DNA of 64,000 bases from assembly GCA_003254925.1 (NCBI GenBank), contig QANZ01001431.1, positions 1 through 64,000 of the forward strand. Reading direction: 5' to 3'. Both the position numbers and the translations under genes were made by a program. This stretch comes from Chamaecrista fasciculata. Its lineage: Eukaryota; Streptophyta; Magnoliopsida; Fabales; Fabaceae. The notes below the pieces were generated by a model. The model had not been told where the DNA came from. It saw nothing but the letters and a program-made list of their open reading frames with translations, and ran no database searches. Shown in pieces: positions 10,836 through 22,326 of the stretch; the stretch's first letter is position 1, and the number at the start of each line of letters is the position of its first letter.

Positions 10836-11804
10836 NNNNNNNNNNNNNNNNNNNNNNNNNNNNNNNNNNNNNNNNNNNNNNNNNNNNNNNNNNNNNNNNN
10901 NNNNNNNNNNNNNNNNNNNNNNNNNNNNNNNNNNNNNNNNNNNNNNNNNNNNNNNNNNNNNNNNNNNNNNNNNNNNNNNNNNNNNNNNNNNNNNNNNNNN
11001 NNNNNNNNNNNNNNNNNNNNNNNNNNNNNNNNNNNNNNNNNNNNNNNNNNNNNNNNNNNNNNNNNNNNNNNNNNNNNNNNNNNNNNNNNNNNNNNNNNNN
11101 NNNNNNNNNNNNNNNNNNNNNNNNNNNNNNNNNNNNNNNNNNNNNNNNNNNNNNNNNNNNNNNNNNNNNNNNNNNNNNNNNNNNNNNNNNNNNNNNNNNN
11201 NNNNNNNNNNNNNNNNNNNNNNNNNNNNNNNNNNNNNNNNNNNNNNNNNNNNNNNNNNNNNNNNNNNNNNNNNNNNNNNNNNNNNNNNNNNNNNNNNNNN
11301 NNNNNNNNNNNNNNNNNNNNNNNNNNNNNNNNNNNNNNNNNNNNNNNNNNNNNNNNNNNNNNNNNNNNNNNNNNNNNNNNNNNNNNNNNNNNNNNNNNNN
11401 NNNNNNNNNNNNNNNNNNNNNNNNNNNNNNNNNNNNNNNNNNNNNNNNNNNNNNNNNNNNNNNNNNNNNNNNNNNNNNNNNNNNNNNNNNNNNNNNNNNN
11501 NNNNNNNNNNNNNNNNNNNNNNNNNNNNNNNNNNNNNNNNNNNNNNNNNNNNNNNNNNNNNNNNNNNNNNNNNNNNNNNNNNNNNNNNNNNNNNNNNNNN
11601 NNNNNNNNNNNNNNNNNNNNNNNNNNNNNNNNNNNNNNNNNNNNNNNNNNNNNNNNNNNNNNNNNNNNNNNNNNNNNNNNNNNNNNNNNNNNNNNNNNNN
11701 NNNNNNNNNNNNNNNNNNNNNNNNNNNNNNNNNNNNNNNNNNNNNNNNNNNNNNNNNNNNNNNNNNNNNNNNNNNNNNNNNNNNNNNNNNNNNNNNNNNN
11801 NNNN
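10836..11804. other. Assembly gap (969 N)
   Basis: An unbroken N run. The sequence after it (11816-11907) matches the intron flank next to the last exon of array copy 1 (7274-7352), so the missing last exon of copy 2 probably lies in the gap. Confidence 0.99.
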
Positions 11805-12569
11805 CACATATATATATAACACTGTCAACAACGCAAATATAGATGTGACTCACTTCAATACTCCATCAAACACAATGTACGTACATCAGAAATTAGCAAA
11901 GCTTGATGGGACTTATATCCTCAAGCTGGAGGGAAACTTAAAAAAAAGGAGAAAAAACTACGAGCCACCTTGATCAGAAGCTCCACTCAATTTGGGAGCA
12001 AATTCACCAACTTCTAGCGACGACAAATTCTTAGGTAATTGTATCTTAGAAACTAGCAAGAGGGGCCATCCTTAGAGACGTGTGACCCTTTTAAAGTCAA
12101 CATAAACTATTGAAAAATAAAATAATCAGAGAGAGGATGTAATGAACATATGAAGGGAGCATATATAACAACCATTCATCACTACATGCTTTTATACATA
12201 CACGCAGTCTTCATTGAGTGAATATGTTGTTTGTGAAATGAATGATATTATGGCTATTTACAATAAAATATTATACAGCACTCAAGGTCCTAAAAAAAGT
12301 GAATGAGCAGAGCACATTGTATTTGTACGAGAGGTCATATATAGGACCAAGAAATAGAGTAAAGAGAGATAACACTAGAGAGAAACCTCATTGTCAACAT
12401 AAAAAAAAGAGGAAGTGCAACTTGTCTATTTATATTTTATAGAAGAAAGATGACTTAATTATATGAAAGTTTCCAAAAGGCATGAAGAATTAGATATGAG
12501 TTCTCATATGAAGGACTGTAAAGTGTAAAGCCAATAGAATATTTAATCAGAGTTGTCTTTTGTGCCTAC

Positions 12570-13580
12570 CTGATAGCTTCAAACTTGCTGAATCCCCTTC
12601 CATTTTTGACCGATGATTCTTTGGACATCTGTTGCTGGCGAAAAAGAGTACACACAGCCTTCATGCACAATTCAGGATCCTTTCCAAATGCTGCAAGCAT
12701 ATCACCCTCTAATTCCCACTTCTTCATCTTCTGGTCTTTATTCCTCTGAGTTCGCCGCCGCTTATGGATTACATAACCAGAAACCTTGTCATTCAAATCA
12801 TATCTGACTTTTTCAGGACTTACTTTCTGAGTATGCATCCTCATATCTGTTGCAATGGGAACATTACTTTCAGAGTCAATCATAACAACTTTACGATTTC
12901 GTTTCCTCTTACCACCAGAATCCAAATCTTCTTCCATGTTTTGGTCACTAAAACCCCCTTCCACGCTGTTATCAGACATTTTGTTTTCTTTTTCTACTGC
13001 AGAAAATTCTGAAAAAAGAAGGCTGCTTCCACTACCCTTATTATCTGGCATCAGGTTTTGGGAAATATTAGCCTCATTCTCTTCTTCCAAATTAGCTTCT
13101 GTTCTCTTCTCATTCTCTCTTCCACTTCTAACTTCGTTTCCTTCAGGTCCTTCAATTGATTTAATTAAAAACTTTAGCTTATTAACAAGTGAAATCTTTT
13201 CCTCCTTCAGGGCATTAAATTTAGCCTCAAGTACTTCATAATCCTTCCTTTTCTTTTGAAGCTCCAATTCTAACTCACCACACCTTGCTTCAGCTTTCTC
13301 ACTTCTTTCTTCCAACTCCTTAAACCAACGACAGATTTCCTTTGTTTTTTTGTCTTTATGAGGAAGCTTCATCACTATTTCTTGTAAGAACTTGACACCT
13401 AAATACATATATATGACTCATTACAATTTAAATCAAGAAGCACATAATCGCTTTCTATCTTATTCACATGAATGTTTCAATACAACAGAAGAGATGAATG
13501 TAAATACCTTTAGCGATAACCAGTCTTGATCCTAACACTTGGGGAGAGCACAGTAAATTTGCAAAACCAAGAATATTAGT
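12570..13580 (-). CDS. Coiled-coil/acidic protein gene, copy 2 (partial, last exon missing)
   Basis: The main exon (12570-13398) is open throughout. It starts after a TTTAG acceptor with GVKFLQEIV, runs through the family coiled coil (KELEERSEKAEARCGELELE), an acidic Ser-rich part, the conserved FGKDPELCMKAVCTLFRQQ and NGRGFSKFEAIR. It stops at the same GT donor used in the intact gene. An upstream exon (about 13508-13580, donor GTATTT) joins in frame as GFANLLCSPQVLGSRLVIAK+GVKF; its acceptor is uncertain. As in copy 1, the middle of the protein and one intron are missing. The final exon should lie in the gap at 10836-11804. Whether the gene is expressed cannot be told. The product family is not recognised. 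Confidence 0.5.
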
Positions 13581-13916
13581 CTTAAGCAACAGAGATAATT
13601 CTCATGGCAAAACAAAGTTTTTCCATTAAGAGAATGGTTTTTTTAATGAATTTTCTGGTTAAGAGAGCAATTTTTTCATGATAAAAATTAGGTTAATATT
13701 GCTATTTAACCAACAACCCTCACCCCTGATTTAGTGCAAAAAATCTCATTCCATAAAGGAAATATTCTCTGCACGATAAATTAGATTTAAATTTAAATCA
13801 ATCATCACTTAATATTTGAATAACTGATTTATATAGACACTAGAAGAATTTGAACGACGACTATATATAGAAATAATTAAAATAAGAAAATGAATCACTT
13901 AAATTTGGCCCATATA

Positions 13917-14404
13917 TAGAGGAAACCTACTATTTGGTCCCTCCTTTTTTACACTTTTAACTATTTGGTCCCTACATTTTTGAAATAGACTATTTGGTCC
14001 CTCAAAAATTAGAAATGTAAACTATTTAGTCCTTCATTTATCATGATTGTCTACTATTTAGTCCCTCATTTATCATAATCGTCAACTATCAGACGTTAAA
14101 TGCTTACATGACACTGTTAAATGTCACTTTAGCATCTTAATCACCTAAATCAACCGAACCGGACCAACAAATACAATAAAATCTGCCTAAAATTGAGTCA
14201 GACCCAAGTATTTATATTATACATGAAGCTTCCATAAGGTATAAATTATTGAATTATTCTCAATTCTCAAACCCTAAGTGGTTCCAAATAGTTAAATATG
14301 TGACATTTCTAATTTTTGAGGGACCAAATAGTCTATTTCAAAAATGCAGGGACCAAATAGTTAAAAGTGTGAAAAATGAGAGACCAAATAATAGGTTTCC
14401 TCTA
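13917..14404. mobile_element. Foldback MITE (about 485 bp) with a paralogous empty site
   Basis: The termini are inverted copies (TAGAGGAAACCTA...TATTTGGTC and GACCAAATAATAGGTTTCCTCTA), and the interior repeats CTATTTGGTCCCT in both senses. It interrupts duplicated sequence: array unit 1 reads CCCATATTATTTTCT uninterrupted near 9214, whereas here the element sits between CCCATATA and TATTTTCT. This fits a TA target duplication. Confidence 0.78.
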
Positions 14405-15371
14405 TTTTCTAGTTCAGATTTGTCATCTGAATCTACTCACTATTTGATTTTCTTTTTTGTCAAACTATTTGATTATCTTAGGCCATAAAACCCTCCGTGC
14501 GAGCCTTTGGAATTTGGATTACAAATTTACAACAGAGTTCTCTATATCCATTCACATTCTAAATATAGTATATTAATATATATATACTAGGGGCTTTCCT
14601 TAACGTTTGATTTGACATTTATAGTTATTCAGTGACTAAATAGTATATTCTATTACTCAATGACTAAATCGTTAGAAGTGTGAAAATTGAAAGACTAAAT
14701 AATAAGTTTTCACTTTCTTAAATCTTATCTACTATTTTCTCTCTCCCATTATCTATAAAATCAGCCAATTACCAAGTTCCACATGTTTATTTTTTATTTT
14801 TTTAATTTTTAATTTAATTATTTTTGACCAACCACAAAGCCCCTAGACATATAATATAGTGTATATATATATATATATACAAATCAATATCCGTAACTAC
14901 AGAAACTAGCCAACTACTACCTAAAATGATCTCTCCAAGAATCCGAGAGAAAGCAGCTGGAATGGAAAGGGAGAAGGTGTGACAAGAATCTCATCATATG
15001 TATCGCTACGGGAAGAGATAGAGTTTACACGATATTGGACAAATAATAACTTCCTAATGCAATCCTAACTAATTTACATCTCATATATTAGTAACAGAAT
15101 ATTCACACAAGAAGCTCAGATTTGATACGAGTGTCTCTTCTTTCTTCGTCATTAAAACATTGCATGAAGCTTTTTTGAGTACTTTTAATTGTTTTTTTAT
15201 TAGTTAGTTTTGCCATTAATTTAGCTAGTATTCGATGTGAGCACATGAGTATTGCATGGTGAAAGCATAAACATTTACATCACCACAAGAGTATTGCATG
15301 GAGCATACATATTTACAAACACCTAAGACATTCACTCATTCAGTAAGCACATGTTGCAAGCCTAGACCTAG
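14405..15371. other. Gene-free stretch upstream of unit 2
   Basis: 14405-14500 is duplicated flank (CACTATTTGATTTTCT...GGCCATAAAACCCTCC). 14610-14720 holds a diverged relative of the foldback MITE wording (GACTAAAT). 14864-14880 is a (TA)n run. 15100-15240 resembles 19510-19640. No gene is seen. Confidence 0.45.
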
Positions 15372-18036
15372 TCAAGGGAAGAGAGGGTCCTCTTTGTTGT
15401 TGTAGATTTCAAAGAGTTGCTTCGAATAGCGAATCGCCATTGTTCTGCAAAGTTCAACTGCTTTAGGATCATATTCCTGCAACTCCTGCACAGACTTCTT
15501 CATATCGCCAAGTGGATCTCCATCAGTGAGGAACTCAGCCAATTCACTGCCTCTGTAAAAGTAAAAAGTACAGCAAGTATATGTCTTAGTCAAGAACGCA
15601 AATATAAATATAAGGAAACGAGAAGGAAGCATAACAATTCCATTCATCACATGCTTTTTAAGTACATGTAATCTTCATTCAGTGAAAAATATTCTTTTGT
15701 CAAGATCCTCCTATCATAGTAATCCTATTCTTTATGAAATTAGGATTATTAGAATAATAGAAAGAACTTAAGGTCCAAAACTGAATTGAAAATGAAAAGA
15801 GTGAATGAGCAGAGCACACTATATTTGTATGATAGGTCATAGAACAAAGAAATAGAGTAAAAAGAGAGATACAACTAGAGAGAAACTTCCTCATAAAGAC
15901 AAAAAAACAAAGGAAAAGAAAAACGAGGAAGTGCAAGTGTGCAACTGCTATTGCTAGAAGAAAGATGACTTGATTATGTAAAGTCTCCAACAGGCACGAA
16001 CAATTAGATATCAGTTCTCATAAGATAAGGACTGTAAACCCAATAGAATATCTAATCAGAATTGTCTTTTGTGCCTACCTGAGAGCATCAAACTTGCTGA
16101 ATCCCCTTCCGTTGTAGTACAATGATCCTTTGCTCATCTTTTCCTCAGAAGTTTGCTGGCGATAAAGAGCACACACAGCCTTCATGCACAATTCAGGATC
16201 CTTTCCAAATGCTGCAAGCATGTCAGCCTCAAATTCCCACTTCATTTTCTGGTCTTTATTCCTCTGAATTCTTGATAGAATCTTACTAAAGTCCATATCC
16301 TCATCAGATACAGCCTGTGAATCAGAGTCTACCTCACCATCAGACGCATCTGGTGACTCATTAGATGTGTGCCCACAATCAGATACATCAGAATCATTAA
16401 CAATAAATTTACTCAAGCTTTCCTCGTCGCTGCTTGACAAAACCTCTTCCCACTCATCATCATCAGCATCCACATTTGTAGGTATACTTTGCTGATGCTT
16501 GGTCTCACTAGGTCCGCATGAAAACTTTTTACTTTCCTGACTTTTAATCACACAATTCCTGAGAGGCACTAGTCGCCGCTTAGGGGTTACAGTACCAGTA
16601 ACCTTGTCATCTACCAAAGGTGTAGCAGTAACTGCGTCAATCAAGTCACACCTGACTTGGTCAAGACCAACTTCCTGGATATGCATCCTCTTAAGTTTAG
16701 AAATTGGAACATTATCAGCATCATCACTTTCAGATTCACTCGTAACAACATTACAAGTTCGTTTCCTCTTAGGTGTTGCAACAAATGGGAGATCACCAAA
16801 ATTCAAATCTTCTTCATTGTTTTGGACACAAAAACTCCCTTTCACACTGTTATCAAACTCTCTTCCACTACCCTGACTATCTGGCATCAGGTGTTGGGTA
16901 ATATTAGGCTCATCATCACTGTCAACAATGTTAATTACACTGTCAGAAGCAGGTTTTGCACCAACAGGCGTAGATGGAACCATCCTTTTGCTGGTACTCA
17001 GTTCAGACTCAAATGCCAATTGTTTTCTCACACTCCTTCCAGGCTGCGGCCTAAAGTATACAGGAGTTCTTTGGTACGTCTCAACAGGAGGAGTCCCTGC
17101 TACAAAGTTCCACAGATATGGACGCCCAAAGTCCAAAAAGAGTCAGAAATTGCTTGTATCTCTCAATTTATTAAGTAAATAATGTAGCACCAACCATATT
17201 TCTACTAGCAATTGCACTTTTGTGTGAGAAAGAAAAAAATACCATTGACTAATAAATGGAACACAATTAGCTAATCCTAACTCACAAAAAAGTTATTGCA
17301 TGCTCTAAAACTGAAACTCAAGAATATCCAAACAAAAGGATATATATATGTGTGTGTGTGTGTGTGTATAAACCATTCACATCATTAACAGATTCTTGCA
17401 TATAGGTGAAAAATAAATTAATGGAAGAAATACCATATCTAGGTTATTACCTGCTGAAAAAGTAATACTCTGCAGCAAGTTCAAGCTGGTTCCAAGATTT
17501 GAATTTACACCAGGCTTAGCCCAGATACTATCCAGCTTCTTTCCTTCTTCTTCATGATTATCCCATTCCAGCCCCAACTCCATGGCCCATGATTCCAACT
17601 TCTTGAACCTCTCTTTCCAGACCTGAACCTCACTCTCAGCCTTTTTCTTCTCATGCTCCAAGACATTAATTTCAATCATCAGTTGAAAAACCTTATCTTC
17701 CCCCTCGTTCTCCTCTTCCAAATTCACTTCTGTTTTCTTGTCATTCTTGCTTCCGCTATTAACTTTGTTTCCTTCAAGTCCTTCACTTGATATGCTCAAA
17801 AACTTCAGCTTATCAACAATTGAAAAATTTTCTTCTTCCAATGCATTAAATTTAGCCTCTAGTACTTCATAATCCTTCTTTTTCTTTTGAAGCTCCAATT
17901 CTAACTCAGCACACCTTGCTTCAGCTTTCTCACTTCTTTCTTCAAACTCCTTACACCGACAGATTTCTGAATTGTTAACCGAATTGCAGTTAAGCATTTT
18001 CAAATCTCCTCCCAATTTTTCCATATGTATCTCCAT
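15372..18036 (-). CDS. Coiled-coil/acidic protein of unknown function, intact copy 3 (three coding exons)
   Basis: Three exons with GT-AG borders join in frame: 17451-18036, 16079-17096 and 15372-15552 (586+1018+181 bp), giving 594 residues. Exon A encodes coiled coils at about 28-90 (KEFEERSEKAEARCAELELE) and 115-165. Exon B encodes a Ser/Asp/Glu-rich, probably disordered, middle with basic clusters such as TPKRKRTCN that could be nuclear-localisation signals. It then enters a conserved C-terminal region (FGKDPELCMKAVCALYRQQ, NGRGFSKFDALR) that continues in exon C (LAEFLTDGDPLGDMKKSVQE, LCRTMAIRYSKQLFEIYNN). Nuclear location is inference only, and I do not recognise the family. A 5' exon at 18567-18650 (GTAAGT donor) has an ATG at 18639 whose frame stops just after the splice to 18066, so I treat it as 5' UTR with a possible upstream ORF. 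The exon A/B intron contains a (TG)n run near 17350. This is the only undamaged copy in a three-copy array. Confidence 0.82.
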
Positions 18037-18566
18037 TCTCTATCAACCCCCAAAAGTTCCCTCAGTCTGAAACAGTCAGCATTTCTTTCTTTTCTCTCTA
18101 GAAAATCTCAATTATGAGACCTGCACTCAAAATCCTCGAATAATAAATAGGACAATTTACAACGTGAAAACTCATTAGGGACAAAGACCACATTGTAATG
18201 GCATCAACCGTTCACTCTAGTTAAACTAAATTTCAAGTAAGTTCTCCCTCTGCCTTCCCCTCCTCCCTCTGTTGTCTTCTACTATCACTTATTTGGTCAA
18301 AATTCCTTAACCCTAATTTCAATTTGGGAATTTTTAGTACCTAAACAGAAGTCGTAAAAGAAGCCGCATGCATCTTCAGTTAAACAGAGCACACAAACAC
18401 AAACAAGAGGGTATATACACAGACTGTACTTCTTTCAAACTAATGCGACTATTTTAATCAATTGTGAGTAACCATAAGACTGGTTTCGAAAATTTAGAAT
18501 TTTTCTCGGTGACCAAAAAGAAACGGTAAAGAAAACTGCCACAAAGAAGAACAGAGATAAACTTAC

Positions 18567-18650
18567 ATGATGATACGGAGAATCCGATAAAAAAGCAGGC
18601 AAATTTGAGGAGTCTTGAATTCTTGCGGGTTTCTTCCATAAAAGCATTCT
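18567..18650 (-). other. Probable 5' UTR exon of the intact coiled-coil gene
   Basis: A strong GTAAGT donor lies at 18566-18561 on the minus strand, and a TTTCAG acceptor precedes 18066. The exon holds an upstream ATG (18639) with about 25 codons before a stop in the next exon. The transcription start is not determined. Confidence 0.4.
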
Positions 18651-18730
18651 ACACTCTACAGAGACAAAGCGTGCTGACGGAACGAAACGTTCCCAGGAAG
18701 AATAAAATAAAACTTATGTATGCAAAAAGA

Positions 18731-18802
18731 TGTGGCTGCTGGGATTCGAGCCCAGGTCTCCACGGCCACAACGTGGAATTCTTACCACTAAACTACAGCC
18801 AC
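18731..18802 (-). tRNA. tRNA-His (anticodon GTG)
   Basis: On the minus strand the 72-nt sequence folds as a complete cloverleaf: acceptor GTGGCTG pairing with CAGCCAC, D arm with A box (TAGTTTAGTGG), anticodon loop TTGTGGC with GTG, and T arm CTGGG-CTCGAAT-CCCAG (B box). The discriminator is A. As in other eukaryotic nuclear tRNA-His genes, the extra 5' G is not encoded and would be added after transcription. There is no intron. It lies about 80 bp from the 5' exon of the intact coiled-coil gene. Confidence 0.93.
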
Positions 18803-20343
18803 TGGATGGTTATGATTTTCCGTAATTGCAATTAATTCAATGCTTAACTATTTGAAAATACTTATATAATAATAATATATATAATTTTGCACATAATAAA
18901 ATGAATGTTAATCTAATTCTTAAATTTTAATGATGAAAAATATTTAAAAAAATAGTTCTGAAAAAAAATTAAAAATTCTTTATTAAGAAAAAGATGTAGG
19001 TAAAACTTCTCATATTTCTAATTATAAATTTAATTTTTATATTCTTTTTTTAAAAAAATTGATAGCGTAAAATTTAATATTATTTTTCCATCATGGCCAT
19101 ATACAAAATTCTTATCACATATCATATTTTTATTTGGAAACCTTATAATAATAAAGTAACCTCACCAAATTAGTTTAGCCCTCCTTGTTTAATCCTTGTA
19201 ATTTAATTTGCTCTGTCAATAGATTGATAGCCAACTTGAAAATGCAGAAACTGCATGCTAATTGCTACCTGCTTGTGCAGTTGTGCTGTGTTGTGCTCCG
19301 CACTGTCTTTGTAATTTGGTTCAGATTATTTTGTGTTTTAGGCTTCTACTTAGCTAGCTTGAGTTTCGAATACTTGTGTAAATTGAATTTGAATGTGTGT
19401 ATATACATATTTGATTTTCTTGTTCAGATTTTTCATCTAATTAATCCAGTCACTATTTGATTTTCTGAAGCCACAAAGGCCTCCGTGCAAGCCTTTGGAT
19501 TACAAGTGCTGAGTTTAGACTTTAGATTTGATACGTACCTCTGTCTCCAAGACTTTATTAAGACATTGCATATGAAACCCTTTTGAATACTTTTTATTAT
19601 TTCTTTTCACAGTTAATTTTGCCGTTATTTAATCCACTGATCTCTTTCTCAGATAAGCTTTAATACTCAAAGATTTAATGAGTAGAGAATATATTTTAAT
19701 CCATAGCTTTTAAACCTTAAAGTTCTTTTTATCTCTCAACCCTTCTTCCTTCACTCCGTTCTTTGATGGTGGAGAAACCTAGCCTTATCAATTTAGTTCA
19801 AATGGTGGCCACTCACTTTTTCTGACGTGAGAGAGAAGGGTTTCTAAACCCTAACATATCTAATGCCTATTCAGCCTAACTACTATCAAATTGGATCTTC
19901 TTCTAATAGATATGGTCCATTAGTCACATAGGTCAGTTTAGGGATTATTAAAAATATAATCCAAGATCTCATTACTATCATGAAAACATCCAATTTAGGT
20001 GTTCCATCGGTTGTTTAATTTGTAAAGAACTTTCCTTTTTTTAAAAAAATAATTAATGACTTCCCTTTTCTGCTTTTGATTTCATATTTCATGAATAAAA
20101 AAAATGCAGAATTGGGATCTGATGATGGCTTTTAAGGGGTGGGCTAGAGCAGATCATTCTTAGCTAGTATTGGATGTGAGAATTTGCTGCAACATTACTC
20201 CATTTTAAGTAAAATGTGAGTATATATATTCAATATTATTGATAGAGAGAAGGAACCGGAATTCTGTAACTTGGTGAAACGTAAAGGCAATGAAAATTAA
20301 TGTTAATCCCTGCTCATCTTCTTTAAATAAAGTTTAAGAGGTG
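18803..20343. other. Gene-free stretch at the outer edge of the tandem array
   Basis: 19430-19500 repeats the unit-border motif (CACTATTTGATTTTCTGAAG...CCTCCGTGCAAGCCTTTGG) seen at 9300 and 14490. 19510-19640 resembles 15100-15220. This is the flank of a third, and perhaps the start of a decayed fourth, duplication unit. The rest is AT-rich with no gene seen. Confidence 0.45.
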
Positions 20344-20663
20344 TGTTGAAGTTCTATGTTACTGGATTAAAAGGCTTTCTAACTCTATATATAACAAGGC
20401 AATCTTTTTCCCTTGGGAGTTCTTTTAGGGTGAGTTAAACCTTTCTACATGGTATCAGAGTCAAGTTTGGACATGTGTTGATGGATGAGTCTTACTGTAG
20501 ACTGCCTTGGGAATAACATGTTGCCTTCACGCTCTTATGTCCGGCGTGAAGAGAACGTGTTAAAGTTCCACATTGCTTAGTTAAAAGGCTTTTTAATTCT
20601 GTATATAACAAGGCAATCCTCTCTCCTTTAGAATTCTTTTGGGGTGAGTTAGACATTTCTACG
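20344..20663 (+). mobile_element. TRIM (terminal-repeat retrotransposon in miniature), 320 bp
   Basis: Two 106-bp direct terminal repeats (20344-20449 and 20558-20663) start TGTT(G/A)AAGTTC and end TTTCTACA/G. Immediately after the first LTR is TGGTATCAGAG (20450-20460), the classical primer-binding site complementary to initiator tRNA-Met. A purine-rich stretch GAAGAGAA just before the second LTR could be the polypurine tract. The flanks AGGTG (20339-20343) and AGGTC (20664-20668) match at 4 of 5 bases. There is no coding capacity, so it depended on enzymes from another element. Confidence 0.88.
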
Positions 20664-20766
20664 AGGTCTAATTAACCATGATTTCCAGATATTAATTAGA
20701 GTCAAATATATTATGATGTTTGTTTAATTTGTTCCAAGGGGCATCGCTGCTTCTTCTTTTTCACAG

Positions 20767-20823
20767 GAGCTGCTAAATTTCAATGCTGATTCTCCGGAGG
20801 ACGAGAAAACTGATGAAGATTAG
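20767..20823 (+). other. Possible orphan terminal exon
   Basis: A pyrimidine-rich tract ending CACAG precedes an open stretch encoding ELLNFNADSPEDEKTDED and a TAG stop. The composition (acidic tail, low AT) looks coding, but no upstream exon is identified. It may be a gene remnant. Confidence 0.25.
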
Positions 20824-22326
20824 TTGAGGGCAAAGATACACAGATTCCTTATTAAATCCTAAATATTCCTAAAGATGAAGATTGAAGGGGATTAATTACC
20901 TAGCTAGCTAGGCGTAGTAGCTACTTGTATTCTCAAACATTTTAGAACAGCAATCTGGCGACGCCATTTTCTGATTAGCTGCATAAATACCAAACAAGTA
21001 ACGTGTGGTTCAAACTTCAAAGTGCTGGGATAATAAGGATACATGTGAAGTGTGTCATCACAAAGAAACGAAAGAAAAAACAAAACAAAAGATACCACAC
21101 AATGGTAGGGTACTCAAAAATGTTAGGTTCGTCAGAAGCATATTTATCACTCTTTATTGCTGTCTCAGTTATAATGATCGTTTTCGCTCAAAAGTTCTCA
21201 ACAGCCTTTTCTGTTTGTAACTTTGAATTTGAATGGTGAGCTAGCTTGCTAGATGTCATAAAATCCGAAATATATCACCGTTTTATTCTAGTGTGGAGCT
21301 GATGGGTCATGAAAACGCGCCAAAACGACAAGCAACCAAAGTCCTTTTTTTCAGTTGTGACTTGTGAGCATAAGGAAATATAGTTCAAATTACTATTTTT
21401 TTAAAATTTTATATCAACTTTTAATTTTATTCTTAATTTTTTTCCTGTTAATTTTGTATTCAAATTTTTATATTTTAATTAATTTTATTATTTACTCTTA
21501 CTTTAATTATATATTATTAAGTTATCAACAACAGATTTTATAAATTTAATAATATATAATATAAAACTAATAGGAAAAAATAATTTAAATCTTAACTCAA
21601 AGGAAAAATACATCAAAATCTATTCTTAATTTATTGGAAGAAGCGTAAAAAATAAAATTGATTAAAATATAATATATTAAAAAGAAATTAACGATAAAAA
21701 TTTATTAAAAACGAAATTAAAACTGGATGAAAAATCTATAAATGATTATAATTCAAATACTTGATTGGGTGGTACGGTAGTGGAGTGAGGAGGAAGGCCC
21801 ACAATAGAAACAAGAGCTTTCAAGAACAATTATACTGTGATCAGACACATATTAATGCCATCTCTGCACGCATATCCACTTTTTTTAATTTCAAACACAG
21901 ATCGATCTCCATCCATATATAGTTATATATACCTAGTAGTAATTAATTACCCCTCCACCCACCTTCTCCCATTTTCTTACCTCTCTTCACTAACCAAACC
22001 TATTATCACTCCAAATCTTCAGTGTCAAAGCTCCATCATATATATACATACATACATATAATTTGGCTTTCCTCAATGCATGGTCGAATTGAAGAGCAGG
22101 AATCGTTTGGATTTCCGCCAAATTATCATTAAGGAGTGACAGTTTACTAGTTTAGGTAATAAGATATATGGGAGCGAACTTAATTAATTAGGTGGCAAAA
22201 ATAATGAAGGAAACTAAGAGAATATAATTAATTAACCATCGAGTGATTTTTATATTTTAAAAAGAAGGGAATATCTATCATGTGTCCTTAGGGTACATGA
22301 TAAGCATTTATTACCACTTTTGAAAT
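20824..22326. other. Gene-free AT-rich stretch
   Basis: Nothing gene-like was found. 21390-21740 is very AT-rich. 22272-22305 holds a near-palindrome (ATCATGTGTCC...GGTACATGAT) resembling the termini of the 184-bp MITEs at 25770 and 51971. Confidence 0.4.

Noticed and set aside
10765..11973. Long open frames of 339-402 codons on both strands
   Set aside because: They consist almost entirely of N-encoded unknown residues across the assembly gap.
18454..18639. 61-codon frame as the true N-terminus of the intact coiled-coil gene
   Set aside because: The frame crosses a strong GTAAGT donor, and after splicing it meets a stop at once. A 5' UTR exon with an upstream ORF is more likely.
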